Shown piece by piece: positions 1 to 9,263 of a stretch of 64,000 bases of DNA (the stretch's first letter is position 1; every line of letters begins with the position of its first letter). The position numbers and the translations under genes are program-made. The DNA is from CAZPNX01 sp964588285 (GTDB taxonomy: Bacteria > Edwardsbacteria > AC1 > EtOH8): assembly GCA_964588285.1 (NCBI GenBank), contig CAZPNX010000003.1, positions 111,994-175,993 of the forward strand, read 5' to 3'. The notes beneath the pieces were generated by a model that had not been told where the DNA came from, searched no databases, and was given only the letters and a program-made list of their open reading frames with translations.

Positions 1-1902
1 AACAACGGCAACGGCATCCTCGATCCCTGGGAGACCGACAGTATCAAGGTCACCTTCTACAATGCCGGGGCGGCCATCAGCTCCGGTGCCCAATGCTCCC
101 TCTATGTAATCCAGGGTTACCAATACATCAATCTAACCCCGGGATGGAAGACGATCGGCAACGGAGCCTTTGCCTCCAACAGTGAAGCTCAATCTCAGCC
201 TTTCGTGGTTCAGGTGGCTAAGGATATCCCTCGGTTCTACGATGTCATCTTCGGATTAAAGATAACGGGAGCTTCACCGGCCTATACCGATACCAGCAGT
301 TTCACTCTGAGGGTGAGCGGCCTCAATGTGGTCTTCACCTATAATTTCCAGGACATCAGGGTGGGGGGCACCACCTATCCCTATCGCATCAAACCTTTGT
401 CCCTGGCCGTCTACCGGGACACCCTGTTCGTGGCCAACGGCAATCTGGATGTCTCCACCTGGCAGACCAGAATCTACAAAGTAAAAAAGATCACCAGCAA
501 CAATCCGCTCCAGGGTTCGGACACCATCGCCTCCATGAACAATAAGGGGGCGACCAATGTTACCAATATGTACATCGGCGGCATCGATGTTGACAATACT
601 GGCAACCTCTGGTATTCCATCCAGGACTCATGTTATCAGACCACCAGGAACCATCCCAGCCCGACGGTCCAGAGAAAGTTTTTGATGCCCAATGTTTCCT
701 GGGCCGGTTCGCCCATGAAGCGGATCCGGGGGGTGGCCTTGGGGCCGGCGGTGGTAGATACGGTCGGGCCGGATCCGGTGGCCGGCGATTCCCTCTGGTC
801 CTACTGGCAGCAATACAACACCAATGCCAGCGGCACACCGGTGGCCGGGGCCATGCTCCAGGAATCGCTCTACGTCATCCAGAAGGTTGGCAGCGGAAGC
901 TCCAGCGTAAGATATCGCTATTCCCTGCGGGCCGATTCCCTTTGGGGCGGCGTCTCGGACGGCAGTTGGTGGAACGGCCGGGCACTGGAGTACGACGGCT
1001 CCAGCGTCTGGACTTCGTCGGTCTATAAAAATATCCTAATCCGGAGAAACGCGTCCGATGCCCGGATAATCTACACCCTGCCCGGGCCCTCGGGCTTCGG
1101 CAATTACGGCACCTATGGCCTGGCGCACGAGGCCACCGATTCCCTGGGAAATCCTTATGCTCCGGTAGGCGCCTCCAGCTATGTCCCCGGAGCCCGGGGC
1201 ACCAAGCATTACCTCTACTGCGCGGCCATGGACGAGGGAAAGATATACAAGATAGACATTACCTCCCTGATGCTGCCGACGCCGCCGGAAAGCATAGTGG
1301 TGGAGCAGATCGGGCCCAGCTCCAACAAGGTAAAATGGTGGAAGGCCAATGTGGATACGCATAAGATCTTCGGCTATATCATCTACCGGCAGCCGGCCTC
1401 GGCCAGCATGCCGCCAACACCGGTGGATTCCATCGGCTGGGTGGCCCATAGGTTTGGAGCGGGTGTAGTCGATAGCTTTGTAGACAACGATGCCAGCAAG
1501 TCGCCAGGAGATTACAAGTATTCGGTGGAGGCGGTGAACTACTACGGCTATGGCGGCTGGGGGGCCTCGGCCTGGGCCGGAGCGACCGGGGTGGAGACGC
1601 CTTTGGCCATTGATGTACCCACGGTCTATGCCCTCAGGCTTAGAGGACCCAATCCGTCAGGGAAGAACGGCGTCACCATCGAATGTCAATTGCCCCGGCC
1701 CGGACAGACCTCCATTAATATCTACAACCTTTTGGGCGAGCGCATTCGTACTTTGTGCCAGGGATACCTGCCGGCCTCCAGCCATCGCTGGCAGTGGGAT
1801 GGACGGGACGACCGGGGCCGGGCTGTGGCCACAGGAATCTATATCTGTCGCCTGGTTTCCGGCGACTATTCGGCCAGCGTTAGGATCGATCTGCTGAAAT
1901 AG
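1..1902 (+). CDS. secreted surface protein with FN3-like and FlgD-like C-terminal domains (5' end outside window)
   Basis: The frame is open from the first base, so only the last 633 residues are seen. The visible N-terminus has an NGNGILDPWE motif, the acidic/glycine turn that often precedes CARDB-type beta domains in secreted proteins. A middle region rich in W, Y, S and N reads like a beta-propeller or lectin-type ectodomain. An FN3-like module lies at about residues 428-535. The last 80 residues (INIYNLLGERIRTL, then WDGRDDRGRAVATGIY) are a FlgD-Ig/T9SS-like C-terminal domain, as used for outer-membrane export or anchoring in FCB-type bacteria. A strong terminator follows directly. The exact substrate or ligand is unknown. 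The domain call at the C-terminus is firm; the middle is not assigned. Confidence 0.8.
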   Translation, partial: NNGNGILDPWETDSIKVTFYNAGAAISSGAQCSLYVIQGYQYINLTPGWKTIGNGAFASNSEAQSQPFVVQVAKDIPRFYDVIFGLKITGASPAYTDTSSFTLRVSGLNVVFTYNFQDIRVGGTTYPYRIKPLSLAVYRDTLFVANGNLDVSTWQTRIYKVKKITSNNPLQGSDTIASMNNKGATNVTNMYIGGIDVDNTGNLWYSIQDSCYQTTRNHPSPTVQRKFLMPNVSWAGSPMKRIRGVALGPAVVDTVGPDPVAGDSLWSYWQQYNTNASGTPVAGAMLQESLYVIQKVGSGSSSVRYRYSLRADSLWGGVSDGSWWNGRALEYDGSSVWTSSVYKNILIRRNASDARIIYTLPGPSGFGNYGTYGLAHEATDSLGNPYAPVGASSYVPGARGTKHYLYCAAMDEGKIYKIDITSLMLPTPPESIVVEQIGPSSNKVKWWKANVDTHKIFGYIIYRQPASASMPPTPVDSIGWVAHRFGAGVVDSFVDNDASKSPGDYKYSVEAVNYYGYGGWGASAWAGATGVETPLAIDVPTVYALRLRGPNPSGKNGVTIECQLPRPGQTSINIYNLLGERIRTLCQGYLPASSHRWQWDGRDDRGRAVATGIYICRLVSGDYSASVRIDLLK

Positions 1903-1918
1903 TTTTGTTGCCAGACAA

Positions 1919-1950
1919 AACCCGGGACGTAAAACGTCCCGGGTTTTTTA
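1919..1950 (+). terminator. rho-independent terminator of the surface-protein gene
   Basis: Perfect 10-bp stem CCCGGGACGT / ACGTCCCGGG with an AAA loop (1921-1943) and six T after it. Four A precede the stem, so it may also serve uvrA, which converges from the other strand and stops at 2054. Confidence 0.9.
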
Positions 1951-2053
1951 GATCCCGAAATCGGAGGCAACAAGGTTATGCTTTTAAAACGAGCCGAAGG
2001 TGATCATTTTCAGAGGCCGGTTCTTTTTCCGTTTGACTTTCGTTGAAAACCCT

Positions 2054-4876
2054 CTACTTTAACTCATCCTTTAAATACTGACCCGTATAGGACTTGGCGC
2101 ATGTCGCCACCTGCTCCGGCGTGCCCTGGGCCACCACCGTCCCGCCCTGGTCCCCGCCCTCCGGCCCCAGATCCACGATCCAGTCGGCCGACTTGATGAC
2201 GTCCATGTTGTGCTCGATGACGATGACGGTGTTGCCCTTGTCGGCCAGGCGCTGCAGCACCGCCAGCAGCATCTTGACGTCCTCGAAGTGCAGGCCGGTG
2301 GTGGGCTCGTCAAGTATATAGAGGGTGCGGCCGGTGGCGATCTTGGACAGCTCGGCCGACAGCTTCACCCGTTGGGCCTCGCCGCCGGAGAGGGTGGTGG
2401 CCGGCTGGCCCAGGTGGATGTAGCCCAGGCCGACGTCGGCCAGGGTCTGCAGCTTTCTGGCGATCTTGGGAATGTTGGCGAAGAACTCGGCCGCCTGGTC
2501 CACCGTCATCTCCAGCACCTCGGAGATGTTCTTTCCCTTGTACTGGACCTCCAGTGTCTCCCGGTTGTAGCGCTTGCCCTTGCAGACCTCGCAGGGCACG
2601 TAGACGTCGGGCAGGAAGTGCATCTCGATCTTGACGATGCCGTCTCCCTCGCAGGCCTCGCAGCGCCCGCCCTTGACGTTGAAGGAGAACCGGCCCACCT
2701 TGTAGCCCCGCATCTTGGCCTCATGGGTCAGGGAGAACAGCTCGCGCAGATAGGTGAACAGGCCGATGTAGGTGGCCGGGTTGGAGCGCGGGGTGCGGCC
2801 GATGGGCGTCTGGTCGATGTTGATGACCTTGTCGATGTGCTCCAGGCCGTCGATCCGCGAATGCTTTCCCGGCTGGGTGCGGGAGCGGTTCAAATGCTGG
2901 GCCAGGGCCCGGTAGAGGATGTCGTTGACCAGGGTGCTCTTGCCCGAGCCGGAGACCCCGGTGACGCAGACCAGCTTGCCCAGTGGGAAGGGGACGTCGA
3001 TCCTCTTTAGATTATTCTCGGCAGCGCCGCGGACCACCAGGTGCTTGCCCAGCCCCGGCCGCCTTTTCTTGGGCACCGGGATGCTGCGTTTGCCGGCCAG
3101 GTAGAGCCCGGTCAGGGACTCGGGGCAGGCCACCACCTTCTTGGGCGGGCCGGCCACCACCACCCGGCCGCCTTTCTCCCCGGCCCCGGGGCCCAGGTCC
3201 ACCAGCCAGTCGGCCGCCAGCATGGTGTCCCGGTCGTGCTCCACCACCAGCACCGTATTGCCCAGGTCCCGCAGACGCATCAGGGTGTTGAGCAGGCGGA
3301 CGTTGTCCCGATGGTGAAGCCCGATGGAGGGCTCGTCCAGCACGTAGAGGACCCCGGTCAGCGAGGCTCCGATCTGGGTGGCCAGGTGGATGCGTTGGGC
3401 TTCGCCGCCGGCCAGGGATTCGGACGATCGGTCCAGGGTCAGGTAATCCAGACCGACGTCGGACAGGAAACCCAGCCGGGCGTTGATCTCCTTTAAAACC
3501 TGGCGGGCGATGGTCCGCTCCTTGTCCGAAAGATTAAGCCCGTTGCCGAAAAATTTTCTGGCCTCCTTGACCGAGAGACTAGATATCTGATGGATGGAAC
3601 GGTCCGAAATCTTGACCGCCAGCGACTCGGGCTTGAGCCGGGCCCCGTTGCAGGCGGGGCAGGGCTGAACCGACATGTACTTCTCTATCTCGAAGCGGAC
3701 ATAGTCGGAGTCGGTCTCCCGGTAGCGGCGCATCAGGTTGGGGATGGCTCCCTCGAATTTTCTGGAGAACTGATAGATGTTGGAGCTGTCCTCGGACTCG
3801 TACCTTATCTTGATCTCTCGGTCGGTGCCGTTCAGGATTATCTGTCGGGCCTTGGGCGAAAGGTCCTTCCAGGGAATGTCCAGGGAGAATCCGTAGGTTT
3901 TGGCCACCGCCTCCAGCTGGGTGCCGATCCAGTGGCCCATGGGGTCGCCCCAGGCCGAGACCGCCCCCTCGTTGACCGTCAAGTCCGGGTTGGGCACCAA
4001 GGCCTCGGGGTCGATTTCCATTTTGGTCCCCAGGCCGGAGCAGGCCGGGCAGGCGCCGTAGGGGCTGTTGAAGGAGAACATCCTGGGCGACAGCTCGCCC
4101 AGCGACACCTGGCACTGGGGGCAGGCCAGCTTCTCGGAATAGAGCACTTCCTCCCAGTCGTCATAGACGGCCACCACCAGCCCCTCGGAGAGTTTTAGGG
4201 CGATCTCCACCGAGTCGGCCACCCGCTTCTGGGACTTGGGACCTAAGGTCAGCCGATCGACCACGGCATCTATTTGGTGTTTGCGGTTCTTGTCCAGGGC
4301 AGGGGCCGAGTCGATTTCGAAGAGTTTGCCGTCGATCCTTGTCCGGACGAAGCCCTGGCGCCGCAGCTTTTCGAACAGCTCCTTATATTCGCCCTTGCGG
4401 CTGCGCACCATGGGGGCCAAGATCTGGACCCGGGTGCCCTCGGGCCGGGAGGCGATGTCGTCGGTGATCTGCTGAACGGTCTGGGAGCTGATGGGCCGGC
4501 CGCACTTGGGACAGTGAGGGCGTCCTATCCTGGCGAAAAGGAGGCGGAGGTAATCGTGGATCTCGGTGACCGTGCCCACGGTGGAGCGGGGGTTTTTGGA
4601 GGCGGAGCGCTGCTCGATGGCGATGGCAGGGCTGAGCCCGTCGATGAAGTCCACGTCCGGCTTTTCCATCAGTCCCAGAAACTGGCGGGCATAGGCCGAG
4701 AGCGATTCCACATAGCGTCGCTGGCCCTCGGCATAGATGGTGTCGAAGGCCAGGGAGGACTTGCCCGATCCGGACAGCCCGGTGATGACCACTAAGCGGT
4801 CGCGGGGCATCTCCAGGTCGATGTTCTTGAGATTGTGCTCCCGGGCACCCTTGATAATAATGGATTGGCGCGGCAT
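2054..4876 (-). CDS. uvrA: excinuclease ABC subunit A (UvrA)
   Basis: DNA-damage recognition ATPase of nucleotide excision repair; it dimerises and loads UvrB. 940 aa, the usual length. Two ABC ATPase halves are visible: Walker A GLSGSGKSS near the N-terminus and GVSGSGKST in the second half. Zinc-binding cysteines are CPKCGRP, CPQC...CPACSGLG and CEACEGDG...CEVCKGKRY. ABC signatures are LAGGEAQRI (first) and LSGGEAQRV (second), each followed by a DEP Walker B. The start at 4876 (MPRQSIIIKGAREHN) was chosen over an in-frame ATG at 4999 because AGGTGA lies about 10 nt upstream and family homology begins there. The first signature has Ala in place of the usual Ser. Single gene with its own promoter; no LexA-like box was seen. 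Confidence 0.97.
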   Translation of the reverse strand: MPRQSIIIKGAREHNLKNIDLEMPRDRLVVITGLSGSGKSSLAFDTIYAEGQRRYVESLSAYARQFLGLMEKPDVDFIDGLSPAIAIEQRSASKNPRSTVGTVTEIHDYLRLLFARIGRPHCPKCGRPISSQTVQQITDDIASRPEGTRVQILAPMVRSRKGEYKELFEKLRRQGFVRTRIDGKLFEIDSAPALDKNRKHQIDAVVDRLTLGPKSQKRVADSVEIALKLSEGLVVAVYDDWEEVLYSEKLACPQCQVSLGELSPRMFSFNSPYGACPACSGLGTKMEIDPEALVPNPDLTVNEGAVSAWGDPMGHWIGTQLEAVAKTYGFSLDIPWKDLSPKARQIILNGTDREIKIRYESEDSSNIYQFSRKFEGAIPNLMRRYRETDSDYVRFEIEKYMSVQPCPACNGARLKPESLAVKISDRSIHQISSLSVKEARKFFGNGLNLSDKERTIARQVLKEINARLGFLSDVGLDYLTLDRSSESLAGGEAQRIHLATQIGASLTGVLYVLDEPSIGLHHRDNVRLLNTLMRLRDLGNTVLVVEHDRDTMLAADWLVDLGPGAGEKGGRVVVAGPPKKVVACPESLTGLYLAGKRSIPVPKKRRPGLGKHLVVRGAAENNLKRIDVPFPLGKLVCVTGVSGSGKSTLVNDILYRALAQHLNRSRTQPGKHSRIDGLEHIDKVINIDQTPIGRTPRSNPATYIGLFTYLRELFSLTHEAKMRGYKVGRFSFNVKGGRCEACEGDGIVKIEMHFLPDVYVPCEVCKGKRYNRETLEVQYKGKNISEVLEMTVDQAAEFFANIPKIARKLQTLADVGLGYIHLGQPATTLSGGEAQRVKLSAELSKIATGRTLYILDEPTTGLHFEDVKMLLAVLQRLADKGNTVIVIEHNMDVIKSADWIVDLGPEGGDQGGTVVAQGTPEQVATCAKSYTGQYLKDELK

Positions 4877-4970
4877 CGGCTGGTTTTCACCTGTTTGAGG
4901 GACAGATTTGAAAGTTAGATGCGGGAATATTCGGCAGCATCCGGCAGTAGATGATAAGGGGCAATCCATA

Positions 4971-4999
4971 AGTATATCAGCTTTATGCCCAGCTGTCAA
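4971..4999 (-). promoter_or_regulatory. sigma-70-type promoter of uvrA
   Basis: On the minus strand: TTGACA (4994-4999), 17-bp spacer, TATACT (4971-4976). The predicted transcript starts near 4963, giving a leader of about 85 nt before the uvrA ATG at 4876. Confidence 0.75.
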
Positions 5000-5086
5000 T
5001 TATATGGTTTTTTGCCCCGATGGAGGATCGAAGCCATCGACCCGCAGTTAGATGAAGGACAACGGAAAAAAGTCCTTGATTTTCTC

Positions 5087-5115
5087 TTGACATCCAGTGA
5101 TAATACTTTTATAAT
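5087..5115 (+). promoter_or_regulatory. consensus sigma-70-type promoter of the PstS-like gene
   Basis: TTGACA (5087-5092), exactly 17 bp, TATAAT (5110-5115): a perfect consensus match. The start codon at 5128 is only about 6 nt beyond the expected transcription start, so the mRNA would be almost leaderless. Confidence 0.85.
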
Positions 5116-5127
5116 TAACAAATTAAA

Positions 5128-6063
5128 ATGAGATTAACCAAAATCATACTCTGCTTCTCCCTGGCGGCAGCCTTATTCGGCTGCCAAGGGCAGCCGCCCA
5201 AACCCCAGGAAACCCAGACCCAGGGCAGGATCTTAGTCAAGGGCTCGGACGGAATGCTGAAGCTGATGCGCCGCCAGTCCCAGGCCTTCATGCAATTGTA
5301 CCCCAAGGCCGAGATCGTGGTCGACGGGGGCGGCTCCAAAGCCGGAATAGCGGCCCTCAACGAGGGACTGGTCCGGATCGCGGTCATGACCCGGGAGCTG
5401 ACGGCCCAGGAGGATTCCATCATCAGAGCAAACGGGGGACAGCCCAAAAGCTACAAGATCGCTCTGGACGGAATGGCGGTCATCGTCCACAAGACCAACA
5501 GAGTGGGGAGGCTGGATCTGGACCAGCTGGCCGGAATTTTCAGCGGCCGGATAACCGACTGGTCGAAGTTGGGAGGAAGGCCGGGGAAGATCGTACCCGT
5601 CTATCCCGCCCCCAATTCCGGAGGCTACGAGTTCTTCAGGGATCGGGTGCTGGGGGGCGGGGATTTCGCCGCCAAGTCCTATCCCTGCTCCACCACGGCC
5701 CAAGCGGTGGAATTGGTCAAGGAACATCACAGCGCGGTGGGCCTGGTGACCATGTCCGCCCTTTTCCAGAGCTGGGACGTCTGGCCGCCGGTCCGCCAGC
5801 CGGGGATCAGGGCGGTTTCCATCGGTTTCGGCAAGGAGAGGGGATATTTTGCCCCCAACCAGAAGACAGTCAACGACGGCGAATACCCATTGACCAGGCC
5901 GGTCTACCTAGTGGTCAATGAGGCCTTGGAGAAGACCTATAGCCAGGGCATGTCCAGCCTGGCCCACGGTTTCATCTCCTTTGTCTCTTCGGCCGAGGGC
6001 CAGAAGCTGGTGGCCCAGCAGGGGCTGGTGCCGGCCACCATGCCGGTGATCATCAAGAAATAG
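5128..6063 (+). CDS. PstS-like phosphate-binding-type lipoprotein
   Basis: 311 aa. A short basic N-terminus, hydrophobic stretch and lipobox LFGC (Cys19) mark a lipoprotein. The mature part is a PBP-like_2 (PstS-type) substrate-binding domain: VKGSDGM near the start, VDGGGSKAGI, VMTRELT, DGMAVIVHKTN, IFSGRITDW and PAPNSGGYEFF. These are hallmark segments of phosphate/tungstate-type binding proteins. No PstABC permease genes are nearby. The next genes are a TPR lipoprotein and an ExbBD-TonB set, so it may work as an outer-membrane or periplasmic scavenging component rather than in a classic ABC importer (inference). The start follows from the signal peptide; no Shine-Dalgarno is visible. Confidence 0.85.
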   Translation: MRLTKIILCFSLAAALFGCQGQPPKPQETQTQGRILVKGSDGMLKLMRRQSQAFMQLYPKAEIVVDGGGSKAGIAALNEGLVRIAVMTRELTAQEDSIIRANGGQPKSYKIALDGMAVIVHKTNRVGRLDLDQLAGIFSGRITDWSKLGGRPGKIVPVYPAPNSGGYEFFRDRVLGGGDFAAKSYPCSTTAQAVELVKEHHSAVGLVTMSALFQSWDVWPPVRQPGIRAVSIGFGKERGYFAPNQKTVNDGEYPLTRPVYLVVNEALEKTYSQGMSSLAHGFISFVSSAEGQKLVAQQGLVPATMPVIIKK

Positions 6064-6091
6064 CAACCGCAACATAGTTAAGGATGCAACC

Positions 6092-7570
6092 ATGGGAAAA
6101 AACCGCTTTTGTCCGTTGATTATAATCTGCATAGTGGCCGTGCTGCTGGGCTGCGCCACCACCTCCGAGGCCGGAAAGCCGAAGGCCGAGGATCTCTATC
6201 AACAGGCGGTGGCGGCCGACCAAGCCGACAATCCGGACCAAGCAGTCGAACTTTTAAGGCAGGCGGTGGTGGCCAAGCCCAAGCTAAAGGAGGCCCACTT
6301 TCTGCTGGCTAGGATCTATGCCGACCGCGGCATGTACGACGAGGCCATCGGCGGGCTGAAGGCGGCGGCGCAGCTGAAGCATCCGGATGCCCCGCGGCAG
6401 CTGGCCAGGGTCTACCACCGGGCGGGCAAGCTGGATGAGGCGGAAAGCCTCTACAACGAGCTTCTTAAGAAAAGTCCCAACGATCCGGACCTGCGCTACC
6501 GGCTGGGCAAGGTGATGCTGGACAAGGGAGACCTGAATGCGGCCGGGGAATCGTTCCGTCAGGTGCTTCAGATGGACCCCAACAACGGCGCCTCGCACAA
6601 CGGCCTGGCCAATCTTTACTACCGAAAGCGGATGATGGCCGAGGCCATGTCCGAATACCAGAAAGCGCTGCAGCTCGACCCCAACCTGGCCGACGCCCAC
6701 ATCGACCTGGGCAATGTCTATTTCGAGACCGGCAAGTACCAGGAGGCGGCCAGGTACTTCAAGCGCTATACCGAACTGGAGCCCAAGGAGGCGGCCGGCT
6801 ACTTCCTGCTGGCCAAGGCCTATCAGATGCAGAAGGACTCCACCCTGTTCCGCGAGGGGATAGCCGCGGCCGAGAAGGCGGTGAGAATAGATCCGGCCAA
6901 CGACGGCGCTTGGTTTATGCTGGCCACCTTCTACCGCGACGGCAAGATGTACCAGAAGGCGGTGGAGGCCTTTCAGAAGGCGCTGACCCTGTCCCCGGTG
7001 GACCCGGACCGCTGGTTCGAGGCCGGGCAGGTCTACGTCAAGGCGGCGGCCGTCCTGCAGGACGCCAAGGATACGGTCCGGGCCAAGGAGTACCTGAACC
7101 AGGCCATCATCTGCTACGAAAAACGCTGCGAGCTGGATCCCACCAAGGTTGAAGATACCTACTACGTCATGGGCACCGCCTACTACCTGAGCGCCGACTA
7201 CGACAAGGCCATCGAGTGGTACCAGAAAAGGATTAAGGTCAATCCCAAAAACGCCTACGGTGTCTACATGAACCTGGGTTACAGTTATTCGCTCAAGGGG
7301 CAGAGGCTGAAGACGGCCGGCTCCGAAGCCAGAGCCCTTTATATGCAGGCCATCGACGCCTTCGGCGAGGCCCGCAAGCTGGCGCCGGACAAGATCCAGC
7401 CGCTGGAGGCCATCGCCCAGCACTATGTCTTCATCGGCCAAAAGTTCAACGACAAAAGCTTCATCGCCAAGGCCAAGGCCATGATCGCCGAGATCCGCAA
7501 GAAGGACCCGGGAAACCGGACGGCCCGGGAGCTGGAACAGGCCATGAAGCCCAAGATCGAGGTCTGGTGA
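6092..7570 (+). CDS. TPR-repeat lipoprotein
   Basis: 492 aa. Signal peptide with lipobox LLGC (Cys21), then about ten tetratricopeptide repeats over most of the length (for example LYNELLKKSPNDPDLRYRLG, YQKALQLDPNLADAHIDLG). AAGGA precedes the ATG. TPR lipoproteins of this kind are protein-interaction scaffolds in the periplasm or at the outer membrane. It lies 28 nt after the PstS-like gene and 95 nt before exbB, so it is probably part of the same envelope transport unit. The specific partner is unknown. Confidence 0.85.
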   Translation: MGKNRFCPLIIICIVAVLLGCATTSEAGKPKAEDLYQQAVAADQADNPDQAVELLRQAVVAKPKLKEAHFLLARIYADRGMYDEAIGGLKAAAQLKHPDAPRQLARVYHRAGKLDEAESLYNELLKKSPNDPDLRYRLGKVMLDKGDLNAAGESFRQVLQMDPNNGASHNGLANLYYRKRMMAEAMSEYQKALQLDPNLADAHIDLGNVYFETGKYQEAARYFKRYTELEPKEAAGYFLLAKAYQMQKDSTLFREGIAAAEKAVRIDPANDGAWFMLATFYRDGKMYQKAVEAFQKALTLSPVDPDRWFEAGQVYVKAAAVLQDAKDTVRAKEYLNQAIICYEKRCELDPTKVEDTYYVMGTAYYLSADYDKAIEWYQKRIKVNPKNAYGVYMNLGYSYSLKGQRLKTAGSEARALYMQAIDAFGEARKLAPDKIQPLEAIAQHYVFIGQKFNDKSFIAKAKAMIAEIRKKDPGNRTARELEQAMKPKIEVW

Positions 7571-7665
7571 CCGGCCGCCATCGGGATCGAACCAATCAAA
7601 AATAAAACCGGCTCTTCCAAGAGCCACACATTCCACAACCAACAGCTAGGAGGAACATTGGAGCG

Positions 7666-8487
7666 ATGTTAAAGGAACTCGTCAACGCGGCCATGCCGGT
7701 GAAGATCCTGATCATGGGCGTCCTGCCCGCAGTGCTGGCGCTGGGATTGGGCCTGGCCCTGGCTTTCTCCAAGAAGACCGGGGTGATAACCTTCCTGCTC
7801 TATGTGGTGGGCCTGGTGGTGGCCTTCGTCATCTACAAGACCCTGCCGGACTACATCCAGAAGGGCGGTCCGGTGGTCATTGTGCTGATCCTGCTGCTGA
7901 TCCTGCTGATCACCTACATCATCGAGCGCTCCCTGACCATCGGCCGGGCCCGGGGGGCCAAGCCCATTTCGGTCTTCATGCAGGAGTTCCGGGAGCACCT
8001 CAGGGCCGGCAACATCACCCTGGCCATTGAGGCCTGCGACCAACAGAAGGGCTCCACCGCCAACGTGCTCCGGGCCGGGCTGGAGAAATACCTGGCTCTG
8101 CAGAACTCCAACCTCAGCCAGGACAAGAAGACGGCCGAGCTGCAGCGGGCCATCGAGGAGGCCAACATGCTGGAGACCCCGCTCTTGGAGAGAAATCTTA
8201 TCATGCTGACCACCATCGCCTCAATCGGCACTATGGTCGGCCTGACCGGGACCACCATCGGCATGATCCGGGCCTTCCAGGCCATGGCCCATGCCGGGGC
8301 GCCGGACGCCGGGGAGCTGGCCCGGGGCATCTCCGAGGCCCTGATCAACACCGCCGGCGGGCTGTTCAACGGCATCGGCGGCATCGTGGCCAACAACTAC
8401 TTCATGAACAAGGTCTCCCAGTTCCAGTTCGGCACCGACGAGGCGGTCTATGAGATGACCCAACTGTTGGTGATAGGAGAAAAATAA
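7666..8487 (+). CDS. exbB: MotA/TolQ/ExbB proton channel family protein
   Basis: 273 aa inner-membrane channel subunit that, with ExbD, converts proton-motive force into work on TonB. Two extra hydrophobic segments lie at residues 15-65, then a TM near 72-88, a cytoplasmic loop (residues about 90-170), and the conserved C-terminal pair of TMs. The family segment reads IASIGTMVGLTGTTIGMIRAF, followed by GISEALINTAGGLFNGIGGIVA. A strong Shine-Dalgarno (TAGGAGG) stands about 11 nt upstream of the ATG. It is followed by two exbD genes and tonB with 1-4 nt spacing, clearly one operon. TolQ is an alternative name, but the downstream TonB favours ExbB. Confidence 0.9.
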   Translation: MLKELVNAAMPVKILIMGVLPAVLALGLGLALAFSKKTGVITFLLYVVGLVVAFVIYKTLPDYIQKGGPVVIVLILLLILLITYIIERSLTIGRARGAKPISVFMQEFREHLRAGNITLAIEACDQQKGSTANVLRAGLEKYLALQNSNLSQDKKTAELQRAIEEANMLETPLLERNLIMLTTIASIGTMVGLTGTTIGMIRAFQAMAHAGAPDAGELARGISEALINTAGGLFNGIGGIVANNYFMNKVSQFQFGTDEAVYEMTQLLVIGEK

Positions 8488-8488
8488 A

Positions 8489-9259
8489 ATGGCGGTGAAG
8501 ATGAAACGTCGGGCCAGGATCGTCCTGGATATGACCCCGATGGTTGACATCGCCTTCCTGCTGGTGATCTTCTTCATGTCCACCTACCACGCCCGGCCGC
8601 CGACCACGGTCAGTGTGGAGCTGCCGGATTCCCGGTCGCCATTCAAGGTGCCGGAGTCCAACGTCATGGTAATCAACGTGCTCAATCCGGAACAGGCCAA
8701 AGAGCTGGCCGACAGCATCGGGCCCACCAATCTGCTGGCCCTGATCAACGACATCCGGGAGGCCTCGGCCGAGCCCAGCCTCTCGGTGGACATCCTCAAA
8801 GGGCGAGGCACCATCCTCTCCCTGGCGTCGCTCGACCTGATGAAGGAGGTGGTCGAGGCCCCCGGCAAGCCGCTCTCCCGGGGACGGGCGGCCGAACTGG
8901 CCGTCAGGGAGGTGCAGAGGCCGGGGAACTTCATCCACAGGACGGCCCAGCAGGAGGTGGCGGCCATGACCCCGGAGCAGTACACTGCCCGGATTGACAG
9001 CATGGTGATCTGGTACTACACCGGCAAGGAGGCGGCCCAGCCGCTGCCGCTGGCCGACTTGGCCCGGACCATCGTCGACGAGCGCATGAAAAACCCAAAG
9101 ATGATGATGGTGCTGATGGTGGACAAGAAATGCCAATCAGGAAAGATGCTGGACCTGACAGCCATCCTGCAGAAGAAGGACGTCAACATGCTCAGGTTCA
9201 GCCTGGTGACCAACCTGAAAGCGGGCGCCAAGCCGGTGTTTGGCGAGGAAGGGAGGTGA
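8489..9259 (+). CDS. exbD: ExbD/TolR family protein, long form (first copy)
   Basis: 256 aa. The N-terminus RARIVLDMTPMVDIAFLLVIFFM carries the single TM helix with the proton-carrying Asp (in MVDIAF). The periplasmic part is much longer than the usual 130-150 aa of ExbD, with about 90 inserted residues between the first strands and the C-terminal part. Start ATG 2 nt after exbB with GATAGGAG upstream. Partner of ExbB and of the second ExbD immediately downstream. Confidence 0.88.
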   Translation: MAVKMKRRARIVLDMTPMVDIAFLLVIFFMSTYHARPPTTVSVELPDSRSPFKVPESNVMVINVLNPEQAKELADSIGPTNLLALINDIREASAEPSLSVDILKGRGTILSLASLDLMKEVVEAPGKPLSRGRAAELAVREVQRPGNFIHRTAQQEVAAMTPEQYTARIDSMVIWYYTGKEAAQPLPLADLARTIVDERMKNPKMMMVLMVDKKCQSGKMLDLTAILQKKDVNMLRFSLVTNLKAGAKPVFGEEGR

Positions 9260-9263
9260 CGGC

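Noticed and set aside
2210..3010. long open frames opposite uvrA and other GC-rich genes
   Set aside because: They follow the third-position GC of the real genes, have no ribosome sites and show no family motifs.
4877..5040. LexA/SOS box controlling uvrA
   Set aside because: No CTGT-N8-ACAG or GAAC-N4-GTTC palindrome is present in the promoter region.
7610..7625. GGCTCTT/AAGAGCC hairpin as a terminator before exbB
   Set aside because: The loop is only 2-4 nt and no T-run follows; at most an mRNA stem.
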